Origin: Geodermatophilaceae bacterium URHB0062
GTDB taxonomy: Bacteria; Actinomycetota; Actinomycetes; Mycobacteriales; Geodermatophilaceae
Assembly: GCA_000620185.1 (NCBI GenBank)
Contig: KK211087.1
Span: 62,001-126,000, forward strand
Length of the DNA stretch: 64,000 nt
Direction: 5' to 3'
This document shows positions 8,370 to 17,523 of the stretch, piece after piece; the stretch's first letter is position 1; each line of letters begins with the position of its first letter. The notes under the pieces were generated by a model. It was not told the DNA's origin, searched no databases, and worked only from the letters and a program-made list of their open reading frames with translations. The position numbers and the translations under genes are program-made.

Positions 8370-9424
8370 GCCCGGTGAGCGCCGCGCGCACGGCGAGCGC
8401 GGAGACGACCGACACCTCGATGCTGCGGGTGAGCGGGCTGACCAAGAGCTACAGCCGTGGCACGTCGCTGCTCTCGCGGCTCGGCTCGAGCGGGCCGAGC
8501 ACCCTCAAGGCGCTCGACGGGGTGGACCTGGACCTCCGTCCCGGCGAGATCCTCGCCCTGGTGGGGGAGTCGGGGTCGGGCAAGTCCACTCTCGCGAAGA
8601 TCCTGGTCGGCAGCACGACGGCGACCGGCGGACAGGTCTTCTACCGAGGTACGGGCGCGCTCGCGCGGCGGGACCGGGAGTCCTCGCGGCGGGTGCAGAT
8701 GGTCTTCCAGGATCCGTACTCCTCGCTCAACCCGCGCCTGACCGTCGGCCGGATGCTCGCCGAGCTCCTGCTCCTGCACAAGATCGTGCCGCGCAGCGAG
8801 GTACGGGCGGAGAGTGTCCGGCTGCTCAACCTGGTGGGGCTCGAGGAGGAGGTCCTCGGCGCGTACCCGAGCCAGTTCTCCGGCGGGCAGCGTCAGCGGC
8901 TGGCCATCGCCCGGGCGATCGCCGTCCGCCCCGACGTGCTCATCGCCGACGAGCCGGTGTCGGCCCTCGACGTCTCCGTCCAGGCCACGATCCTCGACCT
9001 GTTCACCTCGCTGAGAGCCGAACTGGGCCTGTCGATCCTGTTCATCGCGCACAACCTCGCGGTGGTCCAGCACCTGTCCGACCGGGTGGCGGTCATGTAC
9101 CTGGGTCGGATCGTGGAGATCGCCGACACGCGCGAGCTGTTCGCCCACCCACGCCATCCGTACACGCGGGCGCTGATCGACTCCATCCCGCGCATGCGCG
9201 AGGGGAGCGTCAACGACGCTTTCGAGCTCGACGGAGAGCCGCCGAGCCCGTACGACGTGCCGGCGGGCTGCCGGTTCCACCCACGCTGTGCGCTCGCCAG
9301 CGAGATCTGCCGTGCGAACGACCCGCCGCTGCTCCAGGTCCGCCCGGCGCACGAGAGCGCCTGCCTGAAGGCCGACGAGCTGGCCGCCATTCCCCTCCCC
9401 GAACCACCTCAGGAGCTGCCGTGA
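8366..9424 (+). CDS. Peptide ABC transporter ATP-binding protein (DppF/OppF type)
   Basis: This is the 352-residue second ATPase of the heterodimer. It has Walker A 'GESGSGKST', the family marker 'VFQDPYSSLNPRLTVG', the signature 'FSGGQRQR', Walker B 'VLIADEPVSALD', and the C-terminal 'GCRFHPRCALA' extension. Its ATG overlaps the DppD stop and its own stop overlaps the M55 peptidase start. Transporter and first peptidase are therefore one translational unit. Confidence 0.94.
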   Translation: MSPVSAARTASAETTDTSMLRVSGLTKSYSRGTSLLSRLGSSGPSTLKALDGVDLDLRPGEILALVGESGSGKSTLAKILVGSTTATGGQVFYRGTGALARRDRESSRRVQMVFQDPYSSLNPRLTVGRMLAELLLLHKIVPRSEVRAESVRLLNLVGLEEEVLGAYPSQFSGGQRQRLAIARAIAVRPDVLIADEPVSALDVSVQATILDLFTSLRAELGLSILFIAHNLAVVQHLSDRVAVMYLGRIVEIADTRELFAHPRHPYTRALIDSIPRMREGSVNDAFELDGEPPSPYDVPAGCRFHPRCALASEICRANDPPLLQVRPAHESACLKADELAAIPLPEPPQELP

Positions 9425-10257
9425 AGATCTGGATGTCCTTCGACATGGAGGGTGTGGCCGGCATCGTCGACTGGGACCAGTGCCGCCCCAGCGGGAGCGC
9501 CCGCTACGAGATCGGCTGCCAGCTGATGCTCGACGAGGTCAACGCCGCGATCGAGGGCGCCATCGCCGGCGGCGCCACCGAGATCGTCCTCAACGACTCG
9601 CACGGCACGATGGCCAACCTCGACCCGCGCCGGATCGCCGGAGGTGCGAGCTATGTCTCGGGCCGGCACAAGCCGCGCTACATGATGCAGGGGCTCGACG
9701 ACAGCTTCGACGCCGCGTTCCTCGTCGGCTACCACGGATCGATCTCCGGCCGCCCCTCGACGTTGTCGCACACCTACAACCCGGAGGTCTTCTCCGCCGC
9801 CCGCATCAACGGCGAGCTGGTGGGGGAGAGCGGCATCAACGCCCTGGTCGCCGAGCACTACGGCGTCCCCATCGCCTTCGTGTCCGGTGACTCGGTGACC
9901 TGGGACGAGACGCGTCCGTTCGCGCCCGACGCGGTCGCGGTGATCACCAAGGAGTCGATCACGCGGTTCAGCGCCGCCAACCTGCATCCGGACGAGTCCT
10001 GCCGGCTGATCCGCGAGGGCGCCGAGCGGGCCGTCCGGCAGGTCGGCGGTGACGGCATGCGGACGCCGGAGCTCACGCGTCCGGCCACCCTGGACCTGGA
10101 GTTCCAGACCGGCGACATGGCCGAGGTCGCCACCTGGTCGCGCGGGGCGGAGCGCACGGGGGAGCGGTCGGTCCGCATCTCCGGCGACGACCTGCTCGCG
10201 ATGTTCACCTCGTTCGTCGCCGTCACCTACATCACCCGTCAGGCGGGCGGCCGCTGA
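9421..10257 (+). CDS. M55 family D-aminopeptidase (DppA-like)
   Basis: This 278-residue zinc aminopeptidase is related to Bacillus subtilis DppA, which releases N-terminal D-alanine or glycine from short peptides. The zinc ligands are readable and near the DppA numbering: Asp8 and Glu10 ('FDMEG'), His61 ('NDSHG'), His105 ('GYHG') and Glu136 ('GESGIN'). His117 ('LSHTYN') fits the proposed catalytic histidine. It starts at a GTG overlapping the ATPase stop. The family normally assembles as a ring-shaped cytoplasmic decamer, so imported peptides would be processed inside the cell. Confidence 0.9.
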   Translation: MKIWMSFDMEGVAGIVDWDQCRPSGSARYEIGCQLMLDEVNAAIEGAIAGGATEIVLNDSHGTMANLDPRRIAGGASYVSGRHKPRYMMQGLDDSFDAAFLVGYHGSISGRPSTLSHTYNPEVFSAARINGELVGESGINALVAEHYGVPIAFVSGDSVTWDETRPFAPDAVAVITKESITRFSAANLHPDESCRLIREGAERAVRQVGGDGMRTPELTRPATLDLEFQTGDMAEVATWSRGAERTGERSVRISGDDLLAMFTSFVAVTYITRQAGGR

Positions 10258-10305
10258 GCCGCGGCGCCTCCTCCGCCCCTTCCCGGACGAACGGAACGAG
10301 TTCCC

Positions 10306-11235
10306 ATGCACCGCGATGACCTGCACAGCCACACCGTGCCCCCGACCGACCGCGGGTGGGCCCTCGTCCTCCACGGCGGGGCCGGTGGCCGCGTCGAGGA
10401 GCTGACGCTGGAGGTCCGCGGTTCCTACACCGAGGGGCTCACGCGGGCCTACACCGCCGGGGCGGACGTGCTCGCCGCCGGCGGGAGCGCCCTCGACGCG
10501 GTCTGCGCGGCCGTCGAGCAGCTCGAGGACGACCCGCTGTTCAACGCCGGCCGGGGCGCCGCGCTGACCGCGGCCGGCACGGCCGAGCTCGACGCCTGCG
10601 TCATGACCGGCGACGGGCGGGCCGGGGCGATCACCGCCTGCCGGCACGCCCGCAACCCGGTCCGCGCCGCCCGCAGGGTCATGGAGGACACGCCCGCCGT
10701 CCTGCTCGTCGCTCCAACCGAGGCGCGGCTGCTGGACTGGGAGCTCGCCACCGTGCCGCCGGAGTACTTCCTGACGCCCGCCCGCCAGCAGCAGCTGCGC
10801 AACGTCCAGGCCCGCACGCTCGAGGCGTCCCGGCACGGCACGGTGGGTGCGGTGGCGCTCGACTCCTCCGGCCGGCTGGCGGCGGCGACGTCGACCGGCG
10901 GCATGGTCAACCAGAACGAGGGCCGCGTCGGGGACACCCCCATCGTCGGGGCCGGCACCTACGCGCGGAACGGTGTCGTGGCCGTCTCCTGCACGGGGGA
11001 GGGCGAGGCCTTCATCAAGGGGGTCGTCGCCCACGACGTCGCCGCGCGCATGCGCTACCTGGAGCAGCCCCTTCCCGACGCGGTCGCGTCCACGGTCGAG
11101 CAGGAGCTGACCCGGCACGGCGCGATGGGCGGCCTCATCGCCGTCGGCGCCGACGGCTGCATCACCGTCGCGCACAACTCGCCGGCCATGTTCTCCGCCT
11201 ACCACGACGGCGACCGCCTCGTGACCCACACGTGA
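10306..11235 (+). CDS. Isoaspartyl peptidase / L-asparaginase (Ntn hydrolase, T2 family)
   Basis: This 309-residue precursor should self-cleave before Thr179 in 'RHGTVGAVAL' to expose the catalytic N-terminal threonine. 'WALVLHGGAG' near the N-terminus and 'STGGMVNQNEGRVGD' after the nucleophile are family signatures that shape the Asp-binding pocket. Members hydrolyse beta-aspartyl dipeptides and asparagine. Beside a methylaspartate lyase, a D-aminopeptidase and dipeptidases, the isoaspartyl peptidase role is favoured over free asparagine, which remains possible. Confidence 0.88.
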   Translation: MHRDDLHSHTVPPTDRGWALVLHGGAGGRVEELTLEVRGSYTEGLTRAYTAGADVLAAGGSALDAVCAAVEQLEDDPLFNAGRGAALTAAGTAELDACVMTGDGRAGAITACRHARNPVRAARRVMEDTPAVLLVAPTEARLLDWELATVPPEYFLTPARQQQLRNVQARTLEASRHGTVGAVALDSSGRLAAATSTGGMVNQNEGRVGDTPIVGAGTYARNGVVAVSCTGEGEAFIKGVVAHDVAARMRYLEQPLPDAVASTVEQELTRHGAMGGLIAVGADGCITVAHNSPAMFSAYHDGDRLVTHT

Positions 11236-11258
11236 CCGCCACCGTGGGAGCGTCGCCC

Positions 11259-12170
11259 ATGACTTCTCTCCGGGACGAGATCTTCGAGCGGATGGACGAG
11301 CTCAGCCCGGCCGAGAAGAAGGTGGCCCGCTCGCTGCTGGCCAACTACCCGGCCGCCGGGCTGGCCAGTGCGGCCGCGCTCGCGAAGGCCGCCGGCACGA
11401 GCACCCCGACGGTGCTCCGGCTGGTGTCGCGGCTGGGCATCGGCGGGTACCCGGAGTTCCAGACGCAGCTGCGCCACGAGGTCACCGAGCAGCTGAGCAG
11501 CCCGGTCAGCCGTGCCGCCTCCCGCCTGCAGGACGGGGACGGCGCCACCGTCTTCCAGCGATCGGTGGCCCAGCGGATGGCCCTCGTCGAGCAGCTCGGC
11601 ACGACGGTGCCCCCGAGCGAGTTCGATGCCGCCGTCACGCTGCTGGCCACCCCCTGCCGGCAGGTGGTGCTCTCGGGGGGCTACTTCTCCCGCCACGTGG
11701 CCCACGTCCTCGCCATGCAGCTGGACCAGCTGGTCCCGGGCGTCGTCTTCGCCGGCGAGCCCCTGGGACCCGACATCGGCACGTATCTCTCGCTGGGCAA
11801 GGACTGCGCCGTCCTCGTCTTCGACCTGCGTCGCTACGAGCTGCCCGCCAAGCAGGTGGCGGCTCTGGCCCGGCAGCGCGGGGCGTCGGTCGTCGTCATC
11901 ACCGACGACGGGCTGTCCCCGGCCGCGGACGAGGCCGACGTCGTGCTGCCGGTCGCGGTCGAGGGAACGCCGTTCGACTCCTTCGCCGCCCTCCTCGTGC
12001 TGGTCGAGAGCCTCGTCGAGGCGGTCTTCCAGCGCCTCGGCAGTGCCGCGCTCGACCGGATGAAGCAGTGGGAGGAGTCGGTGCACATCCTGCGCGCGTT
12101 CCGGGCCGGGCCGGACGCCGACGGCGCGGCCGCGGCCGGCGAGCCCGCCGACGAGGGGGAGGACGCGTGA
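11259..12170 (+). CDS. MurR/RpiR family transcriptional regulator
   Basis: This 303-residue regulator has an N-terminal HTH_6 domain (about 1-77, with 'TSTPTVLRLVSRLGIGGYPEFQ' as recognition region) and a SIS domain (about 125-260) that normally binds a phosphosugar or related effector. The ATG at 11259 was preferred because GGGAG lies 8 nt upstream; an in-frame GTG at 11232 overlaps the preceding stop and would add nine residues. Its position inside the operon suggests local control of the cluster, perhaps through the dyad at 3735-3765. RpiR-type regulators often serve amino-sugar or cell-wall catabolism, which may hint at the origin of the substrate. Confidence 0.88.
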   Translation: MTSLRDEIFERMDELSPAEKKVARSLLANYPAAGLASAAALAKAAGTSTPTVLRLVSRLGIGGYPEFQTQLRHEVTEQLSSPVSRAASRLQDGDGATVFQRSVAQRMALVEQLGTTVPPSEFDAAVTLLATPCRQVVLSGGYFSRHVAHVLAMQLDQLVPGVVFAGEPLGPDIGTYLSLGKDCAVLVFDLRRYELPAKQVAALARQRGASVVVITDDGLSPAADEADVVLPVAVEGTPFDSFAALLVLVESLVEAVFQRLGSAALDRMKQWEESVHILRAFRAGPDADGAAAAGEPADEGEDA

Positions 12171-12865
12171 GCGAGCTCGACGGGATGGTCGCCGTCGTCA
12201 CCGGCACCGCCCAGGGCATCGGCCGGGCGATCGCCGAGAGCATCGGCGCGGCGGGCGCGACGGTGCACGGGGTGGACAAGGAGGACGTCGACCTCACGGT
12301 CAGCGCGGACGTCGAGAAGTTCTTCGCCCGCGTCGGGGACGTCGACATCCTGGTCAACGTGGCCGGCGGCGTCGTCGGGCAGACCCACGTGCCGATCGAC
12401 GAGGTGACCGACGAGGCGTGGGACGCCGTCGTCGATGCCAACCTGCGGACGACGATGAACTGCACCCGCGCCGCCGCCCGCTCGATGAAGCGCCGGGGCT
12501 ACGGCCGCATCGTGAACATCTCCTCGGGCGCGGGCCGCAGCGTGAGCCTCACGGGCATCCAGGCCTACGCGTCGTCCAAGGCGGCTCAGATCGGTTTCAC
12601 CCGCCAGATGGCCCACGAGCTCGGTCCGGCCGGGATCACGGTCAACTGCATCGCCCCGGGCTTCGTGCTGTCCAACCCGTCGACGAAGCGGCAGTGGGAG
12701 TCCTACGGCGCCGACGGCCAGCGGGCGCTGGTGGAGCGCATCGCCACCCGGCGGATCGGGGCGCCCGAGGACATCGCCCGCGGGGTCCTGTTCTTCGTCT
12801 CCCCGGCTGCGGGCTGGGTGAGCGGCCAGACCCTCTCCATCGACGGCGGCCACTCGCTGTTCTGA
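12167..12865 (+). CDS. Short-chain dehydrogenase/reductase (SDR)
   Basis: This 232-residue classical SDR has the cofactor motif TGTAQGIG (12-19), 'NVAGG', the active-site serines 119/120 ('NISSGAG') and Tyr134-x3-Lys138 ('YASSK'). An acidic residue after strand two ('GVDKED') suggests NAD preference (inference). Its GTG overlaps the RpiR gene stop. It probably oxidises or reduces a hydroxy/keto intermediate released from the imported peptide or its acyl group; the substrate cannot be named. Confidence 0.88.
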   Translation: MSELDGMVAVVTGTAQGIGRAIAESIGAAGATVHGVDKEDVDLTVSADVEKFFARVGDVDILVNVAGGVVGQTHVPIDEVTDEAWDAVVDANLRTTMNCTRAAARSMKRRGYGRIVNISSGAGRSVSLTGIQAYASSKAAQIGFTRQMAHELGPAGITVNCIAPGFVLSNPSTKRQWESYGADGQRALVERIATRRIGAPEDIARGVLFFVSPAAGWVSGQTLSIDGGHSLF

Positions 12866-12900
12866 CCCGCCCCCCGAACCCCCGAGCCGGACAAGGACCC

Positions 12901-14649
12901 ATGCCCGACGCACCGACTTCCTCTGCCGCGCTGACCGAGCTCGGCGAGCGGTACTTCCGCACGCAGCACACGTACGACCCGCACAACGCCACCCTGCTCG
13001 GCATCACCGAGTTCGACGCGCTGGCCGGCGACCCGAGCGCCGCGGCGAGCGCCGCGGCCGCGGAGGAGTTCGCGGGCATCGAGCGCGAGCTCGCGGCCAT
13101 CGACGCCGGCGCCCTCGACGCCGACCAGCAGGTCGACCACGGGGTGCTCACCGCGCTCACCCGGGGCGCCGGCCGCGACGCCGCGCACTCGCTGTGGGCG
13201 GCCAACGCCTCGGCCAAGGGGTACGTCAGCCGCCAGGGTCTCGTCTTCCAGGCCATCCCGGCCATGACGATCGCCGATGCCGACGGTGCCGACCGCTACC
13301 TGCACCGGCTGGCGGGCACCGGCGCCTTCCTGGCTGCCCTCGGCGACCGCTACGCCGAGGAGGCCGCGCGCGGCCGGACCCCCACCGAACGCGGCGTGCG
13401 GCATGCGATCGCCCAGCTCGAGGGCCACCTCGCCACCGCACCGGACGACGACGTGCTGCTCCGCCCCACCAACGGCCCCACCGCCCGCGCCGCCGACCCG
13501 GCGGTGCGCGAGCGTGCCCGCGAGACGGTCGAGTCGTCGATCCGGCCGGCCATGGCGGCGCTGGCCGATCGTCTGCGCACCGAGCTGCTGCGCGCGGCCC
13601 GGCCCGACGATCGGGTCGGGATCGGCGCCATCCCCGGCGGACTCGAGGGCTACGCCGACGCCGTCGCCCGGCACACGACCACCGACCTGTCACCGGCCGA
13701 GATCCACCAGATCGGCCTCGACGTGCTCGACGAACTGCGGCCGCGCTGGCTCGAGATCGGCCGGCGGGCGCTGGGGGAGACCGACTTCCCGGCCATCGCG
13801 GCCCGGCTGCGCTCCGACCCGGCGCTGCGATTCCGCACCAGCGCCGAGATCGTCGACGTCGCCGAGCAGGCGCTGCAGCGTGCCCAGCGCGCGCAGGACG
13901 ACTGGTTCCCGCACTACGACATCCCGCCGTGCGTGATCGAGCAGATCGACCCGGTCGAGGCCGAGGGCGCGGCGATGGCCTACTACCGGCCGCCGGCGGT
14001 CGACGGCAGCCGGCCGGGGGCGCACGTGCTGCAGGCCGGCTCCCCGGAGGAACGCTTCCGCTTCGAGTACGAAGCGCTGGCATTCCACGAGTCGGTCCCG
14101 GGCCACCACCTCCAGCTGGCCACCGCCCAGACCCTCGATCTGCCGCGATACCGCCGGCACCTCGACGTCGAGGCGTGCAGCTTCAACGAGGGCTGGGGTC
14201 TCTACGCCGAACGGCTGGCCGAGGAGATGGGCCTCTACAGCGGCGATCTCGCGCTGCTTGGCATGCTGTCGTTCGCCGCGCTGCGGGCCTGCCGGCTGGT
14301 CATCGACACCGGCGTCCACCACTTCGGCTGGTCCCGGGAGCAGGCCGTCGAGTTCGGCTGGCAGCACACCGCCACCACGCGGGAGCACATCGGCAGCGAG
14401 GTCGACCGCTACATCTGCTGGCCCGGTCAGGCGCTGGCCTACACGATCGGCCAGCGCGAGATCGTCCGACTTCGCGAGCGCTCGCAGGCCGCGCTGGGCG
14501 ACCGGTTCGACATCGTCGCCTTCCACGGCGCCGTCCTCGGCAGCGGCGCGCTGCCCCTCGGCGTCCTGGACCGGAACATCGCCCGCTGGACCGCGGGTGT
14601 CGCCGGGACCGCAGGTCCCCTCGAGAAGGAGGCGTCCGCGTGGACGTGA
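12901..14649 (+). CDS. DUF885 family putative metallopeptidase
   Basis: This 582-residue DUF885 protein contains the zinc-type motif HESVPGHH (396-403, an HExxxxH-like variant) and a downstream glutamate in 'FNEGWGLYAE' (about 430), the usual pair in this family. DUF885 proteins are thought to be gluzincin-like carboxypeptidases, but few have been assayed. No signal peptide is visible, so it probably acts in the cytoplasm on the same imported peptides as its neighbours. It overlaps the next gene by 10 bp. Confidence 0.82.
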   Translation: MPDAPTSSAALTELGERYFRTQHTYDPHNATLLGITEFDALAGDPSAAASAAAAEEFAGIERELAAIDAGALDADQQVDHGVLTALTRGAGRDAAHSLWAANASAKGYVSRQGLVFQAIPAMTIADADGADRYLHRLAGTGAFLAALGDRYAEEAARGRTPTERGVRHAIAQLEGHLATAPDDDVLLRPTNGPTARAADPAVRERARETVESSIRPAMAALADRLRTELLRAARPDDRVGIGAIPGGLEGYADAVARHTTTDLSPAEIHQIGLDVLDELRPRWLEIGRRALGETDFPAIAARLRSDPALRFRTSAEIVDVAEQALQRAQRAQDDWFPHYDIPPCVIEQIDPVEAEGAAMAYYRPPAVDGSRPGAHVLQAGSPEERFRFEYEALAFHESVPGHHLQLATAQTLDLPRYRRHLDVEACSFNEGWGLYAERLAEEMGLYSGDLALLGMLSFAALRACRLVIDTGVHHFGWSREQAVEFGWQHTATTREHIGSEVDRYICWPGQALAYTIGQREIVRLRERSQAALGDRFDIVAFHGAVLGSGALPLGVLDRNIARWTAGVAGTAGPLEKEASAWT

Positions 14650-15491
14650 CCATCAACGGCTGCCGGCTCAACGTCGAGGTGCTCGGCCCGGAGGACGGGC
14701 CGGTGCTCATCGCCCATCACGGCGGCGGCGGCATCGGCTCGCTGGCCGAACCCAAGGCGACGTTCGGTCCGCTGTCCGACCGCTTCCGCGTCGTCGTGTT
14801 CGACGCCCGCGGCTGCGGCATGTCCGAGGGCATCCCGCCCTACTCGCACGAGCAGTGGGCCGCCGACGTCGACGGCCTGCGGCAGTGGATCGGCGCGGAG
14901 AAGATCGTCGTCGCCGGGGGCTCGTACGGCGGCTTCATCGCCCTGGAGTACGCCGTCCGGTATCCCGAGCACGTGTCGGCGATCATCCTGCGCGACACCT
15001 CGGCCGACGGCAGCAACCTGGAGCTCGCGTTCGAGAACGCCCGCAACCAGGACCGCGTCGAGATCGACTGGGAGCGGTTCAACCGCTACTGGCACGGCGA
15101 GGTGCACGACGACGCCGACCTCAAGCAGCTGTGGTCGGAGCTGATCCCGCTCTACGACTACGAGTACGACCCGGTGAAGTCGGCTGCCGCGGTCGAGGCC
15201 GGCATCTACCGCCACGAGGCCCACAACTGGTGCTTCCAGCACAACTGGGGCGCCTACGACCTCAAGGACGCGCTGCCGTCGGTGACCGTGCCGACCCTGG
15301 TCACCGTAGGACGGCGCGACTGGGTCACCCCGGTCAGCTCGTCGGAGACCATCGCGTCGCTGATGCCGAACGCTGAGCTCGTGGTGTTCGAGCGCTCCGG
15401 GCACTCGCCGCAGGTGGAGGAGCGCGAGCTGTTCCAGCAGACGATGCGCGAGTTCATCGACCGCGCCGTCCCGGTCGGGACGCCGGCGTGA
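14640..15491 (+). CDS. Alpha/beta hydrolase, proline iminopeptidase-like
   Basis: This 283-residue hydrolase has the nucleophile elbow GGSYGG (Ser95), an oxyanion 'HHGGGG' loop, and a C-terminal 'SGHSPQVEE' giving the catalytic His. Architecture and length match S33 proline iminopeptidases and related esterases. AAGGAGG lies 7 nt before the GTG at 14640; another GTG at 14646 is possible but too far from the ribosome site. Among many peptidases an aminopeptidase role is likely, but an esterase or lactonase is not excluded. Confidence 0.83.
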   Translation: MDVTINGCRLNVEVLGPEDGPVLIAHHGGGGIGSLAEPKATFGPLSDRFRVVVFDARGCGMSEGIPPYSHEQWAADVDGLRQWIGAEKIVVAGGSYGGFIALEYAVRYPEHVSAIILRDTSADGSNLELAFENARNQDRVEIDWERFNRYWHGEVHDDADLKQLWSELIPLYDYEYDPVKSAAAVEAGIYRHEAHNWCFQHNWGAYDLKDALPSVTVPTLVTVGRRDWVTPVSSSETIASLMPNAELVVFERSGHSPQVEERELFQQTMREFIDRAVPVGTPA

Positions 15492-16450
15492 GCGGACCGC
15501 TGGTCATCATCGGCGGCGGTGCGATCGGGGGCACGCTCGGGGCCCACCTCGTCCGCGCCGGGCACGACGTCCTGCTCTGCGACGCCGACGTGGCGCACGT
15601 GGCCGCGATCCGGGAGCACGGGCTGCGCATCGAGGGGCCGGTGAACGAGTTCACCGTGCAGATCCCGGCCGTTCCCCCAGACGAGCTGCCCGACCGCATC
15701 GAGCGGGCGATCGTGGCGGTGAAGAGCCTGCACACCCGGGCGGCGGCCGAGCTGCTGCGCGACCGGCTCGCGCCCGACGGCTACGTGCTCACGGTCCAGA
15801 ACGGGCTGACCGCCGACACGCTCGTAAAGGCCGTCGGGCGGGACCGCGTGATCTCGAGTTTCGTGAACTTCGGCGCCGACCTCATGGCCCCGGGCGTGAT
15901 CATGCAGGGCAACGTGGCGACGTTCCGGGTCGGCGAACTCGACGGCGGCACGATCACCCCGCGCGTGCGGGAGCTGGCCGAGCTGCTGCCCTACGCCCAA
16001 CCCACCGACAACGTGCTCGGCTACCTGTGGGGCAAGGAGGCCTACGGCGCGATGCTCTGGGCCGGCGCGGTGTCCGACCTGTCCATCGCCGAGACGCTCG
16101 AGCGGCCGGAGTACCGGCCGGTGATGATCGCCATCGCCCAGGAGGTGCTCGACCAGGCCCCCGTGCCGGTGGAGAGCTTCGACGGCTTCGTCCCCGACGA
16201 CCTCGAGGGGTCGCTGGACCGGCTGGCCGTGTTCAACCGGCGCAGCGCCAAGACCCACAGCGGCATCTACCGCGACCTCGCGGTGCGCAAGCGCAAGACC
16301 GAGATCGACGAGATGCTCCGCGACGTCTCCGGGCCGATCTTCGACAAGGTCGCCGAGCTCATCCACGACATCGAGGAGGGCCGGCGCGTGAACGAGGCGG
16401 CCAACCTCGACGAGCTCGCCGCCTTCGTGGCCGCCCGCACCCCCGCCTGA
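15488..16450 (+). CDS. Ketopantoate reductase family (ApbA/PanE-like) oxidoreductase
   Basis: This 320-residue protein has the Rossmann motif 'IGGGAIGG' at its N-terminus, 'VKSLHT' and 'VQNGL' segments of the ApbA_N domain and an all-helical ApbA_C domain. True ketopantoate reductase makes pantoate for coenzyme A. Here it sits in the middle of a catabolic operon with 4-bp overlap to the hydrolase, so it more probably reduces or oxidises a related 2-keto or 2-hydroxy acid. The function is inferred from context only. Confidence 0.82.
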   Translation: MSGPLVIIGGGAIGGTLGAHLVRAGHDVLLCDADVAHVAAIREHGLRIEGPVNEFTVQIPAVPPDELPDRIERAIVAVKSLHTRAAAELLRDRLAPDGYVLTVQNGLTADTLVKAVGRDRVISSFVNFGADLMAPGVIMQGNVATFRVGELDGGTITPRVRELAELLPYAQPTDNVLGYLWGKEAYGAMLWAGAVSDLSIAETLERPEYRPVMIAIAQEVLDQAPVPVESFDGFVPDDLEGSLDRLAVFNRRSAKTHSGIYRDLAVRKRKTEIDEMLRDVSGPIFDKVAELIHDIEEGRRVNEAANLDELAAFVAARTPA

Positions 16451-16475
16451 CCCACACTTGCTGAGAGGAACCGCA

Positions 16476-17522
16476 ATGCGCGCCGCCATCCACCAGGCCG
16501 CCGGCACCGTCACCGTCGGCGACGTCCCCGACCCGACCCTCGTCGAGCCGACGGACGCCGTCGTGCGCGTGGTCCGCGCCTGCGTCTGCGGCTCCGACCT
16601 CTGGGCCTACCGCGGGGTGATCGACCGTCCCGCCGGCTCCCGGATGGGACACGAGTTCATCGGCGTCGTCGAGGAGGTCGGGCCTGCGGTCACCACGGTG
16701 CGCCCCGGCGACTTCGTGGTCGCGCCGTTCCAGTGGTCGGACAACACCTGCCCGGCATGCCGGGACGGCATCCAGGTGCGCTGCGACAACGGCGGCACCT
16801 TCGGAGCGCCCGGCACCGACGGCGGGCAGGGCGAGGCGGTGCGGGTTCCGCAGGCCGACGGCACGCTGGTCGCGGTCCCGGGCGGCCTCGCCGGGATCGA
16901 CGACGCAATCCTGCCGGCGCTGCTCGCGCTCACCGACGTCGCGGGCACCGGGCTCCACGGCGCGGTGCTGGCCGGCGTCGAGAAGGGCTCGACCGTCGCG
17001 GTGATCGGCGACGGGGCGGTCGGGCTGTGCGCCGTCCTCGGGGCCCGGCAGCTGCTGGGCGCCGAGCGGGTGATCCTGATGAGCCGGCACGCCGACCGCA
17101 CCGCCGTCGGCCGGGCGTTCGGTGCCACCGACGTCGTCGCCGAGCGCGGCGAGGAGGGCATCGCGGCGGTCCGTGAGCTGACCGGCGGCCGCGGAGCGCA
17201 GCACGTCGTGGAGGCCGTGGGGACGCCGGAGTCGTGGGACATGGCGATCGGGATGGCGCGCGCAGGCGGCCGGGTCGGCGCGGTCGGCGTGCCGCACACG
17301 GCGCCGCAGCTGTCGCTCTTCCCGCCGTTCCGCCAGCACCTGACCATCGGCATGGGCGTCGCCCCGGTGCGCCGCTACCTGCCCGACCTCGTCGAGCGGG
17401 TGCTCGCCGGAACCTTCGACCCGGGGCCGGTCTTCGACCTGACCGTGCCGCTGGAGTCGGTCGCCGACGCCTACGCCGCGATGGACCAGCGGCGCTCGAT
17501 CAAGACCATGCTGGCGTCCTGA
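16476..17522 (+). CDS. Zinc-dependent medium-chain alcohol dehydrogenase
   Basis: This 348-residue MDR enzyme has the catalytic zinc ligands in 'VCGSD' and 'GHEF', a cysteine cluster 'CPACRDGIQVRC' at the structural zinc loop (one Cys fewer than the classical four), and the cofactor motif 'VIGDGAVG'. GAGAGGA precedes the ATG at 16476. It is the third oxidoreductase in the operon; three dehydrogenases suggest that a carbon side chain is oxidised after peptide hydrolysis. Confidence 0.88.
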   Translation: MRAAIHQAAGTVTVGDVPDPTLVEPTDAVVRVVRACVCGSDLWAYRGVIDRPAGSRMGHEFIGVVEEVGPAVTTVRPGDFVVAPFQWSDNTCPACRDGIQVRCDNGGTFGAPGTDGGQGEAVRVPQADGTLVAVPGGLAGIDDAILPALLALTDVAGTGLHGAVLAGVEKGSTVAVIGDGAVGLCAVLGARQLLGAERVILMSRHADRTAVGRAFGATDVVAERGEEGIAAVRELTGGRGAQHVVEAVGTPESWDMAIGMARAGGRVGAVGVPHTAPQLSLFPPFRQHLTIGMGVAPVRRYLPDLVERVLAGTFDPGPVFDLTVPLESVADAYAAMDQRRSIKTMLAS

Positions 17523-17523
17523 G